Position numbers and translations under genes: made by a program. From Flavobacterium amnicola (GTDB taxonomy: Bacteria > Bacteroidota > Bacteroidia > Flavobacteriales > Flavobacteriaceae): 64,000 nucleotides of DNA. The notes beneath the pieces are model-generated. The model saw nothing but the letters and a program-made list of their open reading frames with translations. It ran no database searches and was not told the origin of the DNA. Where the stretch lies: contig NZ_SBKO01000002.1 in NCBI RefSeq assembly GCF_004122165.1, positions 124,001-188,000 on the forward strand, written 5' to 3'. Shown here piece after piece: positions 44,466 through 54,468 of this stretch. How positions within the stretch are numbered: the stretch's first letter is position 1; each line of letters starts with the position of its first letter.

Positions 44466-46451
44466 CTATCGAATCACTAATTTCTTCGTCACTGATTTAT
44501 TGCCTTCAGTAATTTTAACTAAATACACTCCAGCCGCTAAATCTAAATCCAATCTTGAATCGTTCTCGTATTTGGTTTCCACTATTTTTTGTCCTGTGAT
44601 TGCCTGTACTTCAACAGTAGCCGTTTCAAACAATCCAGAAATGCGAATTGAACCATTTGATGGGTTAGGATACATTACGACATTTAGTTTGTCGAAGCTT
44701 TGCGTTGCTAAAGCAGCATTCCAAGTTTGTCCGTATTGAGATCCAAAAACATAATCAGCAAGTATCGGATAATCAACAAAGGGATTTCTATTCTTTTGCC
44801 AATTATAAACGACTTTATTGTGATTCATTTCAAAATCATCAGAAGGATCAAGTACGTTCCAATTTAAAAGTGTCGCTAAATCTCCAATATAACCTGTTGG
44901 TGTTTCAGAAGGAAAACCATTCACTACATTTAACCCATTATATCGCACCGCCATATAGAAAATAGCTCTGGCAACATCACCACGCCAACTCCCTACATTT
45001 CCTAATGGTCCGTTGTAATCATCAGTTCCTGCATCTACTCCATAATTTTTATTATTTCTAGAAGAATTTTCTGGACTATCTTCTGATCTAATATGATGAC
45101 CATCTGCACCTCCGGCTTCAATATCATTAGCATCCGTTGGTGTCCAAACGTCTATTCCGTCATTTGGAGCACTTGTATCTAAATTGAATGCTCCTCTTGA
45201 TTGACAATAAATGTGTTCTCTGTTCCAAAACCCTGTAGCACCACTAGTTCCTGTTTGTTGGTTTAATTTTGAACTTGTGTGTTCTACATACATCAACCAA
45301 ACATCACTACTATTTTGTGGATTGGAATCGGCTTCCCTAAGCATTTCCCACACATCTGCATAAGTATGTTCTCTAACCACAGCTGGATTAGCAATAATAT
45401 CCTGAATCGCTTGTTTTAATTGAGCTCCTGACTTTCCTTCCAAAGAATCATAATATCCTACTGGAATATTTTTAGGGCACAATCCATATGTTGGTGCAAT
45501 TGGTGTTCCCCATGGCTGAACGATATAATCGTTATCATGCACTCGAATTTCAATATTATTATTCGTTAAGGAATATGTTGCCGGTACTGCTGCAATTGTT
45601 AATTTTAATACTTCATCACCTTCATTACTGGTATCATCAACTAGCGTATAATTTACTATAACATTTGAAGAACCAACAGGTATGGTGGCTGTTAGCACTC
45701 CAGTATAATCACCCGTGGTAAAAGTACCATTAGCTAATGTGTAATTTAAAACTAGATTACTTCCTGTTACGGGAGTTTGTGTTGAAAAAGTAATTGTAAA
45801 AGGATTAGGTTCACTTAATTCTGAAGCAGAAAAGGCAACTGAAATAGCATTGGCAATCGTTCCTGATCCATCATTAGGTACGTCTGGAGTTGGAGTTTTG
45901 GTTTCATAAGTCCCATCCTCTTTTCTTTGAATTGAATTTACAGTACTTGGACTACCAGTACTAATTTGCTCATCGTACGAAATCGTTTCACCAAATGCAG
46001 CCATTAATCCAGTAGCTGGAGTCGCATCGTTTGTTTCATAAATTAATGCATCCACTAAAATACCTCCAAGTCCTGTAATTTGAGCGGGTGTTTTTCCGTT
46101 TGTAGGTGCAGTATTCAATTGATAAATAGCGACACCATCAGGTCCGTTTTCGATAAAATTATTGGGTGCTATTCTATCTGGAGAAGGAGAAACAGCAACA
46201 CTACCTAAGGTAGCAATTCCATTCACATCTGTTATCATGCCATCCAAATCAAATGTTTGGTAACTTAAGCCAGTTCCTTCATTAAAGAAAATTAAAACAT
46301 ACCCATCCAAAGAGGAATTAGGGGTCATCGTTCTAAATTCAATAAATTCTAAAGCATCAGTTCCAGGTGTATCACAGTCAAGCTCATTAATATAAACCTG
46401 TGAAAAGGAAACATTACAAAACAGTAATAAGAAAAGTATTTTTTTAATCAT
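44466..46451 (-). CDS. Secreted endonuclease I family protein with T9SS type A sorting domain
   Basis: 661 residues from ATG 46451 (MIKKILFLLLFCNVSFSQ signal peptide); a longer frame upstream has no signal. The order is an N-terminal lamin-tail-like domain (YINELDCDTPGTDALEFIEF), a Calx-beta-like region (about residues 200-310), an endonuclease I domain with WNREHIYCQSRG and DGHHIRSEDSPENSSRNNKN (HNH-like His and Asn) and GDVARAIFYMAVRY, and a type A sorting tail starting at MYPNPSNG. It should cut extracellular DNA or RNA for nutrient uptake or biofilm turnover. Exported by the T9SS. Confidence 0.88.
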   Translation of the reverse strand: MIKKILFLLLFCNVSFSQVYINELDCDTPGTDALEFIEFRTMTPNSSLDGYVLIFFNEGTGLSYQTFDLDGMITDVNGIATLGSVAVSPSPDRIAPNNFIENGPDGVAIYQLNTAPTNGKTPAQITGLGGILVDALIYETNDATPATGLMAAFGETISYDEQISTGSPSTVNSIQRKEDGTYETKTPTPDVPNDGSGTIANAISVAFSASELSEPNPFTITFSTQTPVTGSNLVLNYTLANGTFTTGDYTGVLTATIPVGSSNVIVNYTLVDDTSNEGDEVLKLTIAAVPATYSLTNNNIEIRVHDNDYIVQPWGTPIAPTYGLCPKNIPVGYYDSLEGKSGAQLKQAIQDIIANPAVVREHTYADVWEMLREADSNPQNSSDVWLMYVEHTSSKLNQQTGTSGATGFWNREHIYCQSRGAFNLDTSAPNDGIDVWTPTDANDIEAGGADGHHIRSEDSPENSSRNNKNYGVDAGTDDYNGPLGNVGSWRGDVARAIFYMAVRYNGLNVVNGFPSETPTGYIGDLATLLNWNVLDPSDDFEMNHNKVVYNWQKNRNPFVDYPILADYVFGSQYGQTWNAALATQSFDKLNVVMYPNPSNGSIRISGLFETATVEVQAITGQKIVETKYENDSRLDLDLAAGVYLVKITEGNKSVTKKLVIR

Positions 46452-46633
46452 AATAACTAAATTTGGGGGGTGCAATATAGCCAAATTGTAATATGAAAAA
46501 CCATATTCTATAAAAGAATTATAAACAAACAGAATTTTTAACAAATTGAAAATCAATTGTTAAATATTCTCAAAACCTATATATTGTAAAATTACATTAA
46601 ATAGTGTTACATTGCCATTAAAATAAATTAAAA

Positions 46634-49429
46634 TTGAAGGACAAACTTTTTTTTCCGTTATTCGCAATCCTCATAATTGTTTCATTACCTGTTTACAGTC
46701 AGCAAAAGGTGACTATTACAGCAAGATTGGACACTATTTCCTATACATTTCATGTAACTCAAAAAATTAATTACAAAAATCAATATGCAAACCCAATTGA
46801 TAAATTAATTCTAAACGATTGGAATCATGCTTATTCTAACAGAAAAACAAATTTGGGAAAACGTTTCTCAGATCAATATGTTAGGAATTTTCATCTTTCA
46901 ACAGAAAAAGAGAGAGGAAACACTAAAATTAATCAGCTTACTATCAATAATGCACCTGCGCAATGGCAAAGAATTGAAAATCAAATTGATTTAGTAGAGT
47001 TGAAAATTAATACGCTGCAACCCAATGACTCCATACAAATTAAAATCGATTATGAAATAAAAATTCCTGATGCTAAATTTACGCGTTGGGGCAAAGTCAA
47101 AGAAAACTTTTATTTAAAAGATAGCTTTCTGGCATTGGCAAAGATTAAGAATGGTTCGAGTGTTCAATACAGCAATGAAGATATTGAAGATGCTGTTTTA
47201 GAAGACATTGAATCTATTACAGTTGCCTTTAAAATGCCGTCATCATATACCATAACATCCAATTTAAAAGAAACGGAAGTAAATACATTTAATGGCAGTT
47301 CGAAAGAAAATCAGTTCGCGATAGAAAAAAAATCAAGTTTTGAAAGCTTTAAAAATGATAAAATTGAAATAGAAACGAATTTAACCAACTTAAGAGTAAA
47401 TGAATTCCAAAGAGCGATTGTGATTGATAAAATCATCAACTATATTGATTCCAATTTAGGAAAATCGAAAGTAGATAAAATTATGGTTTCTCAAATCGAT
47501 TACGACCGAAATCCTTTTTATGGATTAAATCAACTTCCGGCATTTTTAAGTCCATTCCCTGATTCCTTTTTATATGAATTAAAGTTTCTAAAAGTCTATT
47601 CTCAAAATTACTTAAAGCAAAACTTAAATATCGATTTTAGAAAAGACCATTATTTATTTAGTGGTATACAAACCTATTTGTTAATGAATTATATCGAGGA
47701 AAATTATCCCGATTTGCGCTTGATAGGAAATTTAAGCCGATTCAAAATCACAAATGGATATCAATTAGCCAGTGCAAAATTTAATGACCAATACCAGCTT
47801 GCCTATTTATTGATGGCTCGAAAAAATTTAGATCAAAGACTTGATGAGTCTAAAGAAAAATTAGTAAAATTTAATGAGCAAATCGCTTCAAAATACAAAA
47901 CTGGTTTGGCATTTAAATTTTTAGATAATTATATTGGAAATGATTTATTAAAAAAATCAATTAAAGAATTTGTAGAGATTAATAATTATAAATATACTGA
48001 AAAACAAGATTTTAGAAAAATATTAGTTTCTAATTCAAGTAAAGATATCAATTGGTTTTTTGATGAAATGATTCATTCTAACATAGCAATTGATTATTCT
48101 TTCGGTGCTATAACAAAAGAATCGGAAACCAGTCAGGTTGAAATTAAAAACAAAACAAACAGCCATGTACCCTATTTAGTTTCAGGGTTTAAAAACAGAC
48201 AAAAAGTATTTGAAAAATGGATTGACAATCCACAAAAAGATTCCATTATCACCATAAACAATACTGAAGTTGACAAACTGATTATTAATAACAATAATTT
48301 TTTTACCGAAATTAATAACCGAAATAACCATAGAAAACTTAAAAAATTCTTATGGTTTAATAAACCGGTAAAATTTACATTTTTAAGAGATGTAGAAAAT
48401 GCCAATTATAGTCAAATTTTTTATGTTCCAGAAATTGGATATAACAAGTATGATGGGGCAATTCTTACCCTAAGTCTCCACAACAAAAATCTTATCAATA
48501 AGCCATTGGTTTTCGATTTTAGTCCAAGTTATTCCACAACACCTAGAAAAGCAACGGGCTCGTTCGGACTTTCATATAATCATCAAAGAAGCAATAAAAA
48601 ACTGCATAGTATTCGCTATTCTTTTGGAAGTTCTTACTTTCATTATTATGAAAATGCTGCTTATTTCAAGGCTACCCCTGCTATTAGTTTGAATTTTAGA
48701 GATTCAGATTTGACCAAAAACATTGGCAAAACTCTTTATATTAAGCAAAATTATGTGAACAAGCAATCTTCTCCACTTTTGGTAAATGACAAGATACCAC
48801 TGCAATTTAGCGCTACAACCATTGGTTTTTCAAGTGGTCAAAGTGAAACTGCCAAAAGCTTTGGTTACAGCTTGAGTACTACTTTTGCAGGTCAGTTTAG
48901 TAAATTTACATCTGAAATTGGATACAGTAAATTATTCGAAAACAACTATCAATTTAGTCTTCGTCTTTTTGCCGGAACTTTTATTCAAAACAAACAGAAA
49001 GATTTATACGCTTTCGGATTAGACAAGCCTCAAGATTTGCTATTTGATTATAATTTATATGGCCGTTCAGAAAGTACAGGACTTTTTAGTCAACAATTGG
49101 TAATTGCCGAAGGAGGTTTTAAATCGACTCTAAACAATCCCTATGCTAATGAATGGATGACCACTTTAAATGCCACTTCTTCTGTTTGGAAGTGGATACA
49201 GCTTTATGGTGATGTAGGATTATACAAAAACAACACACAAAGCGCTCAATTTGTGTACGATAGCGGAATGCATTTCAACCTAGTTCCAGGCTACTTCGAA
49301 TTGTTTTTTCCGGTCTATTCTTCCAAAGGTTTTGAATTATCGCAGGATAATTACCACGAAAAAATACGATTTATTGTCACAATCAACCCGAATACACTTA
49401 TCAAACTATTCACTAGAAAATGGTTTTAA
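46634..49429 (+). CDS. M1-peptidase-like protein without zinc site, fused to a C-terminal barrel-like domain
   Basis: 931 residues from TTG 46634, which directly begins a good signal peptide (to PVYSQ); no ATG is available. The N-terminal ~220 residues follow the M1 beta-saddle pattern (LILNDWNHAYSNRKTNLGKRF). The next part aligns by eye with the M1 catalytic domain (QIDYDRNPFYGLNQLPAF, FSGIQTYLLMNYIE), but where HExxH should be it reads LYELKFLK, and the glutamate helix has SGIQ. The last ~350 residues are alternating amphipathic strands typical of an outer membrane barrel. Probably a catalytically dead M1 relative that binds peptides at the outer membrane. Confidence 0.65.
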   Translation: MKDKLFFPLFAILIIVSLPVYSQQKVTITARLDTISYTFHVTQKINYKNQYANPIDKLILNDWNHAYSNRKTNLGKRFSDQYVRNFHLSTEKERGNTKINQLTINNAPAQWQRIENQIDLVELKINTLQPNDSIQIKIDYEIKIPDAKFTRWGKVKENFYLKDSFLALAKIKNGSSVQYSNEDIEDAVLEDIESITVAFKMPSSYTITSNLKETEVNTFNGSSKENQFAIEKKSSFESFKNDKIEIETNLTNLRVNEFQRAIVIDKIINYIDSNLGKSKVDKIMVSQIDYDRNPFYGLNQLPAFLSPFPDSFLYELKFLKVYSQNYLKQNLNIDFRKDHYLFSGIQTYLLMNYIEENYPDLRLIGNLSRFKITNGYQLASAKFNDQYQLAYLLMARKNLDQRLDESKEKLVKFNEQIASKYKTGLAFKFLDNYIGNDLLKKSIKEFVEINNYKYTEKQDFRKILVSNSSKDINWFFDEMIHSNIAIDYSFGAITKESETSQVEIKNKTNSHVPYLVSGFKNRQKVFEKWIDNPQKDSIITINNTEVDKLIINNNNFFTEINNRNNHRKLKKFLWFNKPVKFTFLRDVENANYSQIFYVPEIGYNKYDGAILTLSLHNKNLINKPLVFDFSPSYSTTPRKATGSFGLSYNHQRSNKKLHSIRYSFGSSYFHYYENAAYFKATPAISLNFRDSDLTKNIGKTLYIKQNYVNKQSSPLLVNDKIPLQFSATTIGFSSGQSETAKSFGYSLSTTFAGQFSKFTSEIGYSKLFENNYQFSLRLFAGTFIQNKQKDLYAFGLDKPQDLLFDYNLYGRSESTGLFSQQLVIAEGGFKSTLNNPYANEWMTTLNATSSVWKWIQLYGDVGLYKNNTQSAQFVYDSGMHFNLVPGYFELFFPVYSSKGFELSQDNYHEKIRFIVTINPNTLIKLFTRKWF

Positions 49430-49582
49430 AATTCAACATTTAAACTATTTTATTGAATTTTAATCTGAAAAAACTGAAAATTATTATTAATTACATAATC
49501 AAATCTTTGTATTTTAATTTTAAATTACGAATACTACAATTAATATTTTTACATCAAAATTAGAATATATCGTGTTTTTGTT

Positions 49583-49590
49583 TAAATTTG
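49583..49590 (+). promoter_or_regulatory. Candidate -7 element TAAATTTG
   Basis: TAnnTTTG match 19 bases before the E1 gene start at 49610. Confidence 0.45.
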
Positions 49591-49609
49591 TGTACTTAGA
49601 AATTAGAAA

Positions 49610-52012
49610 ATGGCACAAGTAGAAGAAAAACAAGCACTAACATTTGAAGATTTTAAAACGGAAGTTTTAAACGATTATAGAATTGCACGTATAAGCCGTG
49701 AATGTAGCCTTTTAGGCCGAAAAGAAGTGCTTACCGGTAAAGCTAAATTCGGGATTTTTGGAGATGGAAAAGAAGTGCCGCAATTAGCATTAGCCAAAGC
49801 GTTTCAAAATGGTGATTTCCGTTCAGGCTATTATCGTGATCAAACCTTTATGATGGCTATTGGCGCGATGACAATCGAACAGTTTTTTGCCGGATTATAT
49901 GGTCATACCGATTTAGATTTTGATCCAATGAGTGCTGGTCGTCAAATGGGTGGTCACTTCGCAACACATTCTCTAGACGCCAATGGAAAGTGGAAAAATT
50001 TAACCCAACAAAAGAACTCAAGTGCCGACATCTCTCCTACTGCTGGTCAAATGCCGCGTTTATTAGGTTTAGCGCAAGCCTCAAAAATATTTAGAAATGT
50101 TGAAGGAATCAACCAAACTAACTTTTCTGAAAAAGGAAACGAAGTAGCTTGGGGAACAATTGGTAATGCTTCCACTTCGGAAGGATTATTCTTTGAAACC
50201 ATTAATGCTGCTGGCGTTTTACAAGTTCCAATGGTAATGAGTGTATGGGATGATGAATACGGAATTTCGGTTCACGCTCGTTATCAAACTACTAAAGAAA
50301 GTATTTCGGAAATTCTCAAAGGATTTCAAAGAGATGAAGACAATAACGGTTATGAAATAATGACAGTTAAAGGTTGGGATTATCCTGCATTAGTAGAAAC
50401 CTATCAGAAAGCTTCTGCCATTGCTCGTGAAGAACACGTGCCGGTTTTAATCCACGTTGATGAATTAACTCAACCACAAGGGCACTCCACTTCAGGTTCT
50501 CACGAACGCTACAAAAATGCAGAACGATTAGCGTGGGAAACAGAATTTGACTGTTTAAATCAAATGCATAAATGGTTGTTAGAGAATAATTTAGCAACTC
50601 TAGAAGAATTAGATCAAATTGATACTCAAGTAAAAAAAGAAGTAAACGAAGGAAAAAAAGCGGCTTGGATCAACTTTACGTCTCCTATAAAAACAGAAAA
50701 AGATGAATTAGTTGCTGTTTTAAATTCGGTTGCCTCCACTTCAGAAAATAAAATTTTTATTGAGAAGTATGCGAACGATTTAGCAGCGATAAAAGAACCA
50801 ATCCGTAAAGATTTAATCACATTAGCTCGTAAGGTTTTACGCATGGTGATTAAAGAATCTGGAAAATCTCAGTTGGCTTCTTGGATTACCAATTATACCG
50901 AAAAAATTCAGCCAAAATTTAGTTCCCATTTATTTTCACAATCGGACAATAATGTATTTTCTGTGAATGAAGTAAAAGCAACTTACGATGAAACGGCTGA
51001 AGAAGTCGATGCTCGTTTGGTTTTACGCGATAATTTTGATGCCATTTTTGCTAAATATCCCGAAACTTTAATTTTTGGGGAAGATGCTGGAAATATTGGT
51101 GATGTAAACCAAGGTTTAGAAGGAATGCAAGAAAAATACGGCGAATTTCGTGTAGCTGATGCTGGTATCCGTGAAGCTACCATTTTAGGACAAGGTATCG
51201 GAATGGCAATGCGTGGGTTACGTCCAATTGCTGAAATACAATATTTAGATTATTTATTATATGCCATTCAAATCATGAGTGACGATTTGGCAACATTACA
51301 ATACAGAACAGCGGGTCGCCAAAAAGCACCACTTATTATCAGAACTCGTGGCCATCGTTTGGAAGGAATCTGGCATTCCGGTTCACCTATGGGAATGATC
51401 ATCAATGCCATTCGTGGTATTCATGTTTTGGTACCAAGAAATATGACTAAAGCAGCAGGTTTTTACAACACATTACTACAAACTGACGAACCTGCTTTAG
51501 TTATTGAATGTTTGAATGGTTACCGATTAAAAGAAAAAATGCCAACCAATTTAGGGGAATTCAAGACTCCAATTGGTGTGGTAGAAACCATTAAAGAAGG
51601 AGTTGATATTACTTTAGTGTCTTACGGTTCAACATTACGTCTAGTAGAACAAGCAGCTAAAGAATTATTGGAAGTTGGCATTGATGCTGAAATCATCGAC
51701 ATTCAATCTTTATTACCATTTGATATCAATCATGATATTGTAAAATCAGTAGCCAAAACCAACCGTTTATTGGTAATAGACGAAGATGTTCCAGGTGGAG
51801 CTTCGGCATTTATTTTACAACAAATCATCGACGAGCAAAAAGGCTACCAACATTTGGATAGTCAGCCAGAAACCCTTGCTGCCAAAGCACATCGTCCAGC
51901 TTATGGAACAGATGGTGATTATTTTTCGAAACCTTCAGTTGAAGATATTTTCGAAAAAGTATATGCGATGATGCATGAAGCGAATCCAACTCAATTTCCA
52001 AGTTTATACTAG
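49610..52012 (+). CDS. Fused alpha/beta E1 subunit of a 2-oxoacid dehydrogenase
   Basis: 800 residues joining both E1 chains. Residues ~1-340 are the alpha part (SAGRQMGGHFATH, GNASTSEGLFFETINAAGVLQ, VWDDEYGIS, the thiamine-diphosphate region, and HGHSTSGSHERY-type phosphoserine loop). Residues ~455-800 are the beta part (ETLIFGEDAGNIGDVNQGLE, ADAGIREATILGQGIGMA, VPGGASAFI). The best match by pattern is the branched-chain 2-oxoacid / pyruvate dehydrogenase E1. It feeds acyl groups to an E2 lipoyl protein encoded elsewhere. The fusion is known in Bacteroidota. A terminator follows. Confidence 0.9.
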   Translation: MAQVEEKQALTFEDFKTEVLNDYRIARISRECSLLGRKEVLTGKAKFGIFGDGKEVPQLALAKAFQNGDFRSGYYRDQTFMMAIGAMTIEQFFAGLYGHTDLDFDPMSAGRQMGGHFATHSLDANGKWKNLTQQKNSSADISPTAGQMPRLLGLAQASKIFRNVEGINQTNFSEKGNEVAWGTIGNASTSEGLFFETINAAGVLQVPMVMSVWDDEYGISVHARYQTTKESISEILKGFQRDEDNNGYEIMTVKGWDYPALVETYQKASAIAREEHVPVLIHVDELTQPQGHSTSGSHERYKNAERLAWETEFDCLNQMHKWLLENNLATLEELDQIDTQVKKEVNEGKKAAWINFTSPIKTEKDELVAVLNSVASTSENKIFIEKYANDLAAIKEPIRKDLITLARKVLRMVIKESGKSQLASWITNYTEKIQPKFSSHLFSQSDNNVFSVNEVKATYDETAEEVDARLVLRDNFDAIFAKYPETLIFGEDAGNIGDVNQGLEGMQEKYGEFRVADAGIREATILGQGIGMAMRGLRPIAEIQYLDYLLYAIQIMSDDLATLQYRTAGRQKAPLIIRTRGHRLEGIWHSGSPMGMIINAIRGIHVLVPRNMTKAAGFYNTLLQTDEPALVIECLNGYRLKEKMPTNLGEFKTPIGVVETIKEGVDITLVSYGSTLRLVEQAAKELLEVGIDAEIIDIQSLLPFDINHDIVKSVAKTNRLLVIDEDVPGGASAFILQQIIDEQKGYQHLDSQPETLAAKAHRPAYGTDGDYFSKPSVEDIFEKVYAMMHEANPTQFPSLY

Positions 52013-52035
52013 AAATTTGAAATTCATTATATAAC

Positions 52036-52072
52036 CCGACGAGCGAAAGTAATTTTGTTCGTCGGTTTTTTT
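52036..52072 (+). terminator. Terminator of E1 gene
   Basis: 9 bp stem starting CCGACGA / TCGTCGG, followed by seven T. The rest of the 270 bp gap to 52283 is AT-rich with no other clear feature. Confidence 0.75.
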
Positions 52073-52282
52073 ATTCCTTACACCTGTTTTAACATTTTAT
52101 GCGGAAATACCGTAAGAATAGCTTATTTTATAAGAGTATATTTATGGAACTGTAGTACTACTGTTAAAATTCAATTATTAGAATCTAATCTATATCAAAA
52201 ATCCTACAGTTAATTTAGTAAAACAAATAATACGATATGCGATAAAACTACCGTTATCTAAAAATCTAGTAACAATAGAACA

Positions 52283-53419
52283 ATGGGCAAAGTTCTCCAT
52301 AATATAATCAATACCATAAAAGAAAACAGTTATACCAGTAAGTATTCAGTGTTCGATAATTTGATTGAAGGCGTTCAGGTCTTAGATCAGGATTGGAATT
52401 ATGTCTATGTGAATGATTCACTTGCCCGACATGGTCTCTCCACAAGAGAAGCCATGATAGGTTATTGTATGTTAGAAAATTATCCAGGAATTGAACATAC
52501 TGATTTATTCAATTCGTTTCAAACTTGCATGGATACTCGAATACCATTAGAAATTATAAGTCATTATGATTTCCCAGATGGCACAAGAAAATGGTTTGAA
52601 CTCAGTATACAACCAGTTTCTGAAGGCATCATTGTATTGTCATCAGAAATCACCAAACTAAAAAAAGCGGAAGCCAAACTTAAAAAAAAGCTTACTGAAA
52701 GAACCTTAATGATTGCACAAATCACCAAACAAAAACAGCAATTAGAGGAATTTTGTCAAATTATCTCCCATAATCTTAGATCACCTTTAACTAATCTTAT
52801 TCAGTTAAACGAAATGATTCAAGAAAGTAATGATAATGCCGAAAAATCTAACTTCATAAATATTCAAAAAAGTGTAATTGATTTACTGCACAAAACTTTC
52901 GAAGAACTTGTAGCTTCTACCCAAGTTAGAATGGACCAAACCATCAAAAGAAGTAAAATCAGTCTGGAAAAACACACTAAAAAAGCCTTAAAAATACTTT
53001 CTGAAGAAATCAGAAGTACCAACACAGAGATAGTCTTCGATTTTTCTGAAATTAATAAAATTGAATACTCCAAAAAGTATTTAGAAAATATTTTAATCAA
53101 TCTAATTGGTAATGCCCTAAAATATCATTCTCCCGAACGAACTCCCAAAATTCATATAAAAAGCTATATTAAAAAAGGTTGGATTTCTGTTGATATAATT
53201 GATAATGGATTGGGAATCGATTTGAAAAAAAATGGTGAGGATTTATTTAAACTTCATAAAACATTCCACAATCATGCACAAGCAAAAGGTTTTGGTTTGT
53301 TTATTACCAAAACACAAATTGAAGCTATGGGTGGTAGTATAAGTGCTGAAAGTACACCAAACAAAGGAAGCAAGTTTACCATTAAGTTATATAAAATGAC
53401 TTCTGATGGAAAAAATTAA
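52283..53419 (+). CDS. PAS-domain sensor histidine kinase
   Basis: 378 residues, soluble. An N-terminal PAS domain (about 20-125; NLIEGVQVLDQDWNYVYVN) is followed by a short coiled linker (125-157), a HisKA helix with the phospho-acceptor His163 (FCQIISHNLRSPLTNL) and a HATPase_c domain with N box (LINLIGNALKYHS), G1 (DIIDNGLGID) and G2 (KGFGLFITK). There is no transmembrane segment, so it senses a cytoplasmic signal. The response-regulator gene overlaps its last 14 bases, which marks them as a cognate pair resembling phytochrome-Rcp1 type systems in layout. Confidence 0.9.
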   Translation: MGKVLHNIINTIKENSYTSKYSVFDNLIEGVQVLDQDWNYVYVNDSLARHGLSTREAMIGYCMLENYPGIEHTDLFNSFQTCMDTRIPLEIISHYDFPDGTRKWFELSIQPVSEGIIVLSSEITKLKKAEAKLKKKLTERTLMIAQITKQKQQLEEFCQIISHNLRSPLTNLIQLNEMIQESNDNAEKSNFINIQKSVIDLLHKTFEELVASTQVRMDQTIKRSKISLEKHTKKALKILSEEIRSTNTEIVFDFSEINKIEYSKKYLENILINLIGNALKYHSPERTPKIHIKSYIKKGWISVDIIDNGLGIDLKKNGEDLFKLHKTFHNHAQAKGFGLFITKTQIEAMGGSISAESTPNKGSKFTIKLYKMTSDGKN

Positions 53420-53822
53420 TACTATTTGTCTCATAGACGACGATATGATTTTTAGGTATTTAACGCAAACGATAATTACCAAAACTCATCTTGTGAAAGA
53501 TATTGATGCTTTTTCAAATGGTCTAGATGCCATTAATTTTTTAAAAGCTGTATCTGTAAATGATGGCAAACTTCCAGATATTATTCTATTAGATCTTTTT
53601 ATGCCAATAATGGATGGGTGGGGATTCTTGAAGGAATATGAAAAATTACAACCGAAATTATCCAAAAAAATTCCAATTTATATCGTTACATCGTCAATTG
53701 ACCCAGCCGATATTCAAAAATCAAAAGCAATTAATTTGGTGATTGATTTCATTGTTAAACCTATGACAAAAGAAACTTTTTTGCAAATCATGCATTCTCA
53801 TACCACCAATAAATTTCACTAA
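53406..53822 (+). CDS. Single-domain response regulator
   Basis: 138 residues consisting only of a receiver domain: acidic pair DDD at residues 11-13, phospho-acceptor Asp63 (ILLDLFMPIMDGW), Thr/Ser near VTSS and conserved Lys (IVKPMTKE). There is no output domain, so it acts by protein contact or phosphotransfer (CheY/Rcp1-like). It overlaps the kinase gene by 14 bases, so the two are translationally coupled. Confidence 0.92.
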   Translation: MEKINTICLIDDDMIFRYLTQTIITKTHLVKDIDAFSNGLDAINFLKAVSVNDGKLPDIILLDLFMPIMDGWGFLKEYEKLQPKLSKKIPIYIVTSSIDPADIQKSKAINLVIDFIVKPMTKETFLQIMHSHTTNKFH

Positions 53823-53870
53823 TTTATACTATACTCATTTCTAATGCGTTGTATTCATAAACGATTTAAA

Positions 53871-54323
53871 ATGAAATTTAAATTAGCACTATTAGCCTTT
53901 TTTTTACTAATTGTTTCTTGTAAAAGTAAAAAAGTAGAGCCTACGTTCGTTTTGATAGATTCCAGTAAAGTAGAAGCTGTAAAAAAAGAAAGAGCATTCG
54001 ATTTAGGCACACGACTACTTGAATCCTGTAATTCTTCTCGATTCAAACCATTTTCGAGTGAGGAAGCTACAGATAGAGTGATTCAAAATGCTACTCTTGA
54101 AAAAATATCTGCTACTTGTCAGAAAATTAATCAACGAAACGGAAAGTTCAATTTCATAAAACTCCTAGATATTACTTATTTTAAGTCGACTGATGAATAC
54201 ATTTTCAGATATAAAATTGATTATGAAAAGAAATATTTCAAACGTGAATTAAGTGTTACAATAGACAAAGACAATAAAGTATCGGCCATTTCAACCAAAG
54301 AAATAAAGCCGAAGCCATTATAG
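53871..54323 (+). CDS. Small lipoprotein, unknown function
   Basis: 150 residues from ATG 53871, which gives the lipoprotein signal LLAFFLLIVSC followed by KSKK; an upstream ATG at 53844 adds a basic stretch that a signal peptide would not need. The mature part is a mixed alpha/beta domain of ~130 residues with no recognised motif. It lies 48 bp after the response regulator on the same strand and may belong to that transcript. Family unknown to me. Confidence 0.6.
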   Translation: MKFKLALLAFFLLIVSCKSKKVEPTFVLIDSSKVEAVKKERAFDLGTRLLESCNSSRFKPFSSEEATDRVIQNATLEKISATCQKINQRNGKFNFIKLLDITYFKSTDEYIFRYKIDYEKKYFKRELSVTIDKDNKVSAISTKEIKPKPL

Positions 54324-54334
54324 ATAGCAAAACC

Positions 54335-54370
54335 AAAACAGCCAAACCATAAAACGTTTGGTTTGTTTTG
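54335..54370 (+). terminator. Possible terminator
   Basis: Imperfect stem (CCAAAC/GTTTGG extended by AAAACA/TGTTTT) after the lipoprotein gene; T-rich 3' arm. Confidence 0.4.
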
Positions 54371-54468
54371 AAAACATTCTAAATTCTTAAATAAATGTTA
54401 AAACCTTCAATATCGAAAACCAAAAGAAAAGCGATACCGTAAATGATTTAATAACCAAAAAATCAATT

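Noticed and set aside
46452..46556. A 35-residue N-terminal extension of the endonuclease I protein
   Set aside because: The extension would bury the signal peptide; the start at 46451 places it at the N-terminus.
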